A DNA stretch of 64,000 nt from Gp6-AA40 sp963723495 (GTDB lineage Bacteria; Acidobacteriota; Vicinamibacteria; Vicinamibacterales; UBA2999), in assembly GCA_963723495.1 (NCBI GenBank), contig CAVRQR010000010.1, positions 62,001 through 126,000 of the forward strand. Direction: 5' to 3'. The notes under the pieces were generated by a model, which was not told the origin of the DNA, did no database searches, and worked only from the letters and a program-made list of their open reading frames with translations. A program made the translations under genes and the position numbers. Numbering within the stretch: the first letter of the stretch is position 1; every line of letters starts with the position of its first letter. Below, piece after piece: positions 58,370-64,000 of the stretch.

Positions 58370-59522
58370 CTACTCCGGGAAGCCTGCTCTGGACAGGCCT
58401 GGAATGATCTTCAAGGCGTTTCCGAAATATAGCTTCTTGAGAACGTCGTCTGGCAGCGCAATTCCGTACAACTTCCAGAAAGCGTGGTAATCGCGGTAGT
58501 AGTCGAAGTACTCGTCGCTCGTTTCAAAGATCCGCCAGAAGTACGGGTATTCGTCGGGTGCATAGTTGTCCTTGCCGAACATAAGGCGGTCCTGGTACTT
58601 CACGAAGAAGTCGTGCGCCGCTCGCGGCTGCCGGCCGATGCTCGTAGAGGATCGCCCCGATCTCGCATGTATACGTTCGGCATCTCGTCGAACAGACGGC
58701 CAGGCGTGCAAGGTCGTTGGCATGCCAGCCGAAATGCGCCGTGACAAACTTGGTTTTCGGGTGTTTCTTGAATAGCCGGTCACGCTCCGCGATGAGCGCT
58801 TCGAATGGTGGGAAGCCGGATCAGGGGGACACCGACGATCGCGAAAGAGCGCGAGCTCCAGCCAGCGCTCGTTCGAGTAGTCGAATGGTTCCCAGAACGA
58901 TGCTGGGTCGGCCGCGTGCATGATGACGGGAATGTTCAGCCGAGCTGCGGTGGCCCAGATCGGATCGAGCTCGGGGTCATCGAGTGTCACCCGGCTGCCG
59001 TCGGCCTTCCTTGCCGTCAGGCCGAAGTCCTTCATGAGTTCGCCAAGGCCGACCGCTCCGGCTTTGATGTCTTCTTGCAGCTGCTCCGCCGCCCTTTGAC
59101 CGAAGCCCGGCCCGACGTTCCTGAAAGCGATGTTCGCGAAAGCCGCAAAGCGATCCTTGTGCGGCGACCCACGCAGCACCTGAAGGTCCTGCAGCATCTG
59201 CTCTCGCGGAATGCGACCCGGGTTCCCGGTCACGACCATGATGCGGAGATTCAGCGCGTCCATGGCGCCGACCACGCTCTGCAACCGCCTCGGGCGAGGT
59301 GAGCGGCGGCGGATGCCCGTGCAAGTCAATGGCAGGAAACTTTGCCCGCGCGACCGGATGCTCGCGGGACGACCAGCGTCGATTGCGGTCTGTACTCGCG
59401 GATGGTCGGCGCAGGAGATTCGGGTTCGCGTTGTCCTCGTCCCTGCCCTTGCCGACGGTGACAGTCACCGCGGCAATGAGGGCCAACAACACAACCAGTG
59501 CTTTGCCGGTCATCGCGGTCAT
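58370..59522 (-). pseudogene. Exported amidohydrolase (amidohydro_2 family), at least five frame breaks
   Basis: A signal peptide (MTGKALVVLLALIAAVTVTVG) is followed by IDLHGHPPP, the first metal motif of the amidohydrolase family. NVGPGFG, LKDFGLTARKADGSRV-like segments, IPVIMHAADPASFWEP and TAHFGWHANDLARL follow. RLFDEMPNVY, EIGAILYE and AHDFFVKYQDRLMFGKD complete it, but these are spread over three frames (breaks near 59283, 58820, 58705, 58668, 58635). All main segments are present, so the breaks may be sequence errors, but this gene has the highest density in the window and I list it as broken. It follows the epimerase gene by 8 bp on the same strand order. Confidence 0.6.
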
Positions 59523-59616
59523 TGTACCGCCGCCCCTATGACAGTCGGGCGCTGACCCTCGTAGATGCGAATCAGGAGACCCGTCAGAGCGGAGTTGAAG
59601 ATTGGGAGTTGAAAGC

Positions 59617-60168
59617 GTCGCAGCCAGCCGGTAAGCCGAATTCTGTTCGCCGTCGCACCTTGCGGCGCTACGGCGAAACGATCATTCCTCTAGGCCAGTG
59701 ATCGCTCACTGACTCCGGCGACCTACCCGGTGGCCTCGGACGGGCCGTCCGTCAGGCATCCCGACGCTCGCGCGCCAAAGATGCCGCCGCCACCCTATTT
59801 GGTCTTGCTCCGTGCGGGGTTTTGCCTGCCACCGACGTTACCGCCGGCGCGGTGCGCTCTTACCGCACCATTTCACCCTTACCTCCGCATGTCCGGCGCA
59901 CTTGCGAGGGAGTGGTGTCAGCGCTGCAGCAGTCGAGCGCGCCACTCCTCGCGAGTCCGCCGGACACGCGGGGGCGGTATATTTTCTGTGCCACTGTTCC
60001 GTCAGGTTGCCCTGCCCGGGCGTTACCCGGCGCACTGCCCTTCGGAGTTCGGACTTTCCTCCCGCCTTCGTCCTTCGGACCTGGGCGGACAAGCCCGCCC
60101 CATCTGGGAACGAACATGCCCGTCTCAATCCGGGTGCGAAAGCCGGCGATCGTCTGGCTGACTGCGAC
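59617..60168 (-). ncRNA. rnpB: RNase P RNA component
   Basis: The minus strand has the class A hallmarks: GAGGAAAGTCCGAACTCC near the 5' part, GGGTAACGCCCGGGCAGGG, AGGTAAGGGTGAAATGGTGCGGTAAGAG (in parts), the GAGCAAGACCAAATAGGG region, CAGTGAGCGATCACTGGCCTAGA, and the 3' ACAGAATTCGGCTTACCG. The ends pair as P1 (GTCGCAG...CTGGCTGCGAC). At about 552 nt it is long; the excess is in a large hairpin (about 59880-59980) in the position of P12. It is transcribed opposite to none of its neighbours, with ligA-degQ-ntrC upstream on the same strand. Confidence 0.96.
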
Positions 60169-60174
60169 TGATCT

Positions 60175-60180
60175 ATTATC
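60175..60180 (-). promoter_or_regulatory. Probable -10 element of rnpB
   Basis: GATAAT on the minus strand at 60180-60175, about seven bases before the RNA 5' end at 60168. It overlaps the stop region of the ntrC-like gene. The -35 region is poor, so the promoter may be weak or extended. The position fits the RNA end predicted from P1 pairing. Confidence 0.45.
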
Positions 60181-61612
60181 GCGTACCCTCGCCCGTCACT
60201 GAGAGGACGGCGCTCAGCCCGTCCACTTCCTGCTTGATCCCGTACTGCTCGAGCTTCTTGTACAGGTTGCTGCGTGGCGTGTCGATGAGTTCTGCGGTGC
60301 GCGAGATATTCCAGTTGTTCTCGCGCAGCTTCTGCACGAGATACGCGCGCTCGGCGGCGTCCTTGAATTCGCGCAATGTGCCGGGCCCGGTTGCAGGCGT
60401 CTCGCTGTTCTTCGCCGCGCTCCGACTCGGGCACGGCTCGCGGAGGTTCGCCGCTGCGAATCTCGGCCGGCAGATCGTCGCCGCGCACGAATTCCGTCGG
60501 CGTCATGATCAGCAGCCGCTCGACAGTGTTCCGCAGCTCGCGGATGTTGCCGCGCCACCGGTAGCGCTGCAGCGCCTCCATGGCGGATTGATCGAATCGC
60601 TTCGGCTTGAGGTTGTGCTCTTCGGCGGTCCGCTTCGCGAAGTGCTGGACCAGTCGCGGAATGTCTTCACGCCGCTCGCGCAGCGGCGGCACGACGATCG
60701 GGATGACGTTGAGCCGGAAGAACAGGTCCTCGCGGAACTCGCCGCGCGAGATCGCCTCCTCGAGATTCTTGTTGGTCGCGGCAATGACACGGACGTCGAC
60801 CTTGATCGTCCTGGCCGATCCCAGCCGCTCGACTTCCTGCTCCTGCAGCACACGCAGGACTTTGGCCTGCGTCTTCTGGCTCATGTCGCCGACTTCGTCG
60901 AGGAAGATCGTGCCGCGATCGGCCTGCTCGAACTTGCCGACCTGCTTCTCGGTGGCGCCGGTGAACGATCCCTTCTCGTGACCGAACAGCTCTGACTCGA
61001 TCAGCTCTTCCGGGATCGCCGCGCAGTTGACCTGGACGAACCGCTGACTCGCGCGCGGGCTGTTCCGGTGGATCGTTCGCGCGACGAGTTCCTTGCCGAC
61101 ACCACTCTCGCCGAGCAGGAGCACCGTGGCGTTGGTCGGTGCCGCACGTGTCACCGCCTCGAGCACGTTGCGTAGCGCCGGACTCTGGCCGACCAGCTCG
61201 TACTTGGATTCCATCGCGACCTTGAGGTCGCGGTTCTCGGTAGAGAGCTCCGACTGCCGAGCACGTTTCGCAGCGTGACGATCACGCGCTCGCTGCTGAG
61301 CGGCTTGTCGAGGAAGTCGATGGCTCCCGATCGGATGGCTTCGACCGCGGTCGCGGTATTGCCGTGACCGGAGATCATCACGACCGGCAGCCCCTCGTCG
61401 AGCGCGCGCAGCTTCCGCAAGACCTCCATGCCGTCCATGCCGGGCATCTTGATGTCGAGCAGCACGATGTCGGGCCGTTCGCGGCGGACGACGTCGAGCG
61501 CTTCCTGTCCGCTGGCGGCGCCGACGAACTGGTAATCCTCGTACTCGAGGATCATCCGCAGCGAATCGCGGATCGCCGCCTCGTCGTCGATGACAAGGAC
61601 GCGAGATTTCAT
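60176..61612 (-). CDS. NtrC-family response regulator, two frame breaks
   Basis: About 479 residues after repair. ATG 61612 overlaps the stop of the protease gene (ATGA). The receiver domain has LVIDDEAAIRD, LLDIKMPGMDG (phosphoacceptor Asp) and MISGHGN. Near 61260 a base appears missing. The AAA+ domain follows: GESGVGKE, the sigma-54 contact motif GSFTGA in HEKGSFTGA, GTIFLDEVGDM and WRGNIRELRN. Near 60424 an extra base occurs; the Fis-type HTH is then AYLVQKLRENNWNISRTAELIDTPRSNLYKK in outline. It is NtrX/NtrC-like. The cognate kinase is not in view. Confidence 0.88.
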
Positions 61613-63257
61613 GCGAAGAACCGTACCGTTCCAGGTTCCATGTTCACGGTTCCGGGTTCGAGTTCTGCGTTGGGACATCGAGCCCTGAACTCCGAACGCA
61701 GAACGGGAACCGAGAACGCGAACATGGAACCAGGGACCCGGAACATCGAGCGGGTCAGTCGATCTTTGACCGTGCGCAGCTCGCGCCTGGGACCTTCAGG
61801 CTTGAAGAGATAGAGCGCGAGGACTTCGCCCGGGCGGGCATTGGCAGTCAGGCGACGGAAATCGTCGATCGAATGCACCGGCTGACGATTGATCTCCAGC
61901 AGGATGTTGCCGCGCTCGATCTCGGCATCGTAGGCCGGCCCCATCGGATCGACGCGCGACACGACGACGCCCTGCATGTCCTTCGGCAGGTTGAAGCGAG
62001 CCGCCAACTCGACGTCGATCTCTCGCACCAGCATGCCGAGCACCGATCCCGTGCGGCTGGTTGGCCGCGCGCTCTCGTCGATCTCATCGGGCTCGGGATC
62101 GCGGACGGGACGCTCGGCCAGCTTGACGGCTACGTTGAGCGCCCGACCGTCCCGGACGATCTGCAGTGTCGCCGACGTTCCCGGCTGGCGAGCGGAGACC
62201 AGTTGAATCAGTTCGTCGTTGCGAACGACCTGCTTGCCATCGACCGCAACGATGAGGTCGTACGGACGAAGGCCGGCGCGCGCACCCGGTGACCCTGGCG
62301 TGACGTCCTGCACCAGCGCACCGCTCGACGAGCTGAGTCCGAGCGATCGCTGAAGATCCGGATCGACGTCGCTCAGCGCCACGCCGATGTAGCCGCGCGA
62401 CACGCGTCCCATCTCGCGCAGCTGCGGCAGGATGAGACTCGCCTGGTTGATCGGCACCGCGAAGCCAATGTTCGACGCGCGCGAGCTGATCGCCGCGTTG
62501 ATCCCGATGACCTCACCTCTGGAGTTGATCAGCGGGCCGCCGCTGTTGCCGAAGTTGATGGCCGCGTCGGTCTGGATATAGCGGTCGAGGGAGGAATCGA
62601 ACAGCTTCCGTCCGATGAAGCTCACCACGCCCACCGTCACCGTGTGCTCGTACGCGAGCGGGTTGCCGATGGCCAGCACCCATTCCCCGACTCGCAACGT
62701 ATCGGAGTCGCCGAGCACGGCATGCGGCAGCGGCCGCGGTGAGGCCACCTTGATCAGCGCGATGTCGGTGTCCGGATCGGATCCGATCCGCTCTGCCCGC
62801 AGGCTGCGGCCATCGGCCAGTCGAACCGTCGATCCGGTCTGCGCCCTCGATCACATGGTGGTTCGTCAGGATGTAGCCGTCGGGATCGATGATGAACCCG
62901 GTCCCGGCCCCGCGTCGGGGCCCCTGACGCTCGCGCTCAGGCGCCCGGCCGAAGAGGTCCGGGCTGTCGGGCAGCGGCATCCCGGCTGCTCTCGCCCGCG
63001 GCACGAGCGGTCGCGCGCGACGTCGCATCGATGTTCACGACGGCGGGATTCAGTTGCTCGGCAACGTCGGCAAACGACGCGGCCGCCGGTCCGGTCGTGG
63101 TCAGCGTCGACGGGCGCGGCGCGGCCACGTTCGGCTTGGTCGCCGATTGTGCCGGAGCCGGCGTCAGCGAGCCGGCGACGATGAGTCCGATCAGGAACGC
63201 GACAGTGGCCACGAGGCACACCGTCACGACCAGAAATCGTCGCGCCATTCCGATCAT
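61609..63257 (-). CDS. degQ: HtrA/DegQ-type periplasmic serine protease with two PDZ domains, two frame breaks
   Basis: About 548 residues after repair. A membrane anchor or signal (VVTVCLVATVAFLIGLIVAG) precedes the protease domain. Breaks lie near 62995 and 62826. The triad is His in LTNHHVIEG, Asp in TDIALIKV and Ser in NFGNSGGPL. PDZ1 starts near RGYIGVALSDV, PDZ2 near QGVVVSRVDPMG. The last 40 or so residues (after KDRLTRS) are Val-Pro-Gly-Ser-Met-Phe-type sequence coded by a GTTC-rich inverted repeat and are probably not part of the ancestral protein. It lies 12 bp after the ligA stop. Confidence 0.9.
61615..61755. repeat. Imperfect GTTC/GAAC inverted repeat
   Basis: Plus-strand arm 61629-61665 contains GTTCCATGTTCACGGTTCC and GGGTTCGAGTTCTGCG. 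The opposing arm 61697-61752 contains CGCAGAACGGGAACC, GAACATGGAACC and CCCGGAAC. The arms pair imperfectly over more than 40 bases with a loop of about 30. The element sits at the 3' end of the protease coding sequence and extends it in frame. GTTCC-type repeats with this look may be a dispersed family in related genomes (inference). Confidence 0.65.
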
Positions 63258-63269
63258 TATATCGGCTCC

Positions 63270-64000
63270 TCAGGTCCCGATCAGCGCCTCGGAATGCGGC
63301 CTCGTCCAGCATCGTCACGCCCAGGGCCCTGGCCTTGTCGGCCTTGCTGCCCGCCTCTTCTCCCACGATCACGGCCGTCGTCTTCTTGCTGACCGAGCCC
63401 GTGACCTTGGCGCCCAGGCGCTCGAGTGCGGCCGTCGCCTCCTCGCGGGTCATCGACGCCAGTGTGCCCGTGATGACGTAGGTCCGGCCAGTCAGCGGAC
63501 CCGGCCCGGCGCCTGGACCCGCTCGGACTCCGGCACCTCCATGCGAACGCCGGCCGCCCGAAGGCGCGCGACGAGCTCGCGGTTGCGCGGCTCATCCAGC
63601 CAGCTCCGAGCGGAGGCGGCCAGCACGGGGCCAATCTCGCTGGTGGCCTGAAGTGCCTCGAGCGATGCCGCTCGAGAGCCTCCATCGATCCAAAGGCGCG
63701 CGCCAGGACCTGCGCGCCGCGTTCCCCGATGTGACGGATCCCGAGACCGTAGATGACTCTCCAGAAGTCGTTGGTCTTGCTCCGCGTGATCTGCTCGATG
63801 ACCTTCGCCGCGTTCTTCGCGCCGAACCGGCGCTCGATGGTCTTGCCCTCGCGCTCGGACGTGCTGCGTCAGACGCGCGAGTTGTTCGGCGGTGAGGTGA
63901 TACAGATCGGCGTAGTCGCGAACCAGACCGCCGTCGATCAGCTGCTTGACGAGCGACTCCCCCAGGCCCTCGATATTCATCGCGCCGCGCGAGGCGAAGT
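63270..64000 (-). CDS. ligA: NAD-dependent DNA ligase LigA, C-terminal part (cut by window edge), several frame breaks
   Basis: Reading from the right edge, the minus strand gives RGAMNIEGLGESLVKQL (helix-hairpin-helix start), KVIEQITRSKTNDFWRVIYGLGIRHIGERGAQVLA, TSEIGPVLAASARSWLDEPRN and RTYVITGTLASMTREEATAALERLGAKVTGSVSKKTTAVIVGEEAGSKADKA in outline, the BRCT domain. It ends AFRALIGT at 63270. Breaks occur near 63870, 63680, 63500 and 63285. LigA seals nicks at Okazaki fragments and is essential, so the breaks are very likely errors. The N-terminal adenylation domain lies outside. Confidence 0.9.

Overview
The window is dense, high-GC bacterial chromosome. Gene content suggests an Acidobacteriota genome, possibly Vicinamibacterales-like; this is inference, since no rRNA gene is present. 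The supporting signs are a hybrid type II secretion/type IV pilus operon with PilM-N-O-P-like parts and a cohesin-tailed secretin, a bacterial microcompartment shell gene, NDP-forming acyl-CoA ligase genes and many paired signalling or secretion genes. There is no phage, CRISPR array or intact insertion sequence. No tRNA gene was recognised.

Layout. 1-1140 (minus): a PHP-domain protein cut by the left edge, coupled to a XerC/D recombinase. 1195-6052: amino-sugar recycling genes (murQ, nagB, a GlcNAc/MurNAc-type kinase, a secreted GH-like protein, a beta-lactamase-fold hydrolase). 6059-16723 (minus): secretion/pilus operon in transcription order GspF, GspE, PilM, PilN, PilO, PilP, secretin, two pseudopilins, an Ig/PKD lipoprotein and a Gly/Arg-rich pilin-like protein. 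16760-19689: a lipoprotein, then a microcompartment shell protein with a CoA-acylating aldehyde dehydrogenase. 19757-31864: cell-wall and housekeeping genes (mltD-like, comM, EamA transporter, M23 peptidase, secA, guaB, tsaE, nnr). 31895-36318 (minus): glycine cleavage operon gcvT-gcvH-gcvP with a recognisable promoter. 36390-41832: ABC transporter pair, AAA+ activator, dicarboxylate symporter, PilZ protein and FimT-like pseudopilin.

42000-48600 is an apparent genomic island. It holds oxc, frc and an NDP-forming acyl-CoA ligase (oxalate catabolism), a proteasome-fold-like protein and an IS5-type transposase remnant. It lies between two diverged direct copies of a comEA-fimT cassette, each truncated on its island-facing side. 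49518-59522 holds a GH15-like protein, two DinB proteins, a CPBP protease, a CarF/plasmalogen-desaturase homologue coupled to a His-box hydroxylase, PadR and VWA genes, a sugar-nucleotide epimerase and an amidohydrolase. 59617-60168 is RNase P RNA. 60176-64000 (minus) is ligA, an HtrA-type protease and an NtrC-type regulator.

A general caution: at least 25 single-base reading-frame breaks occur in otherwise conserved genes such as secA, gcvP, comM and ligA. Most look like one-base insertions and they become denser after 53 kb. They most probably reflect consensus sequencing errors rather than true pseudogenes, so broken genes are reported here as single features with their frame breaks noted.
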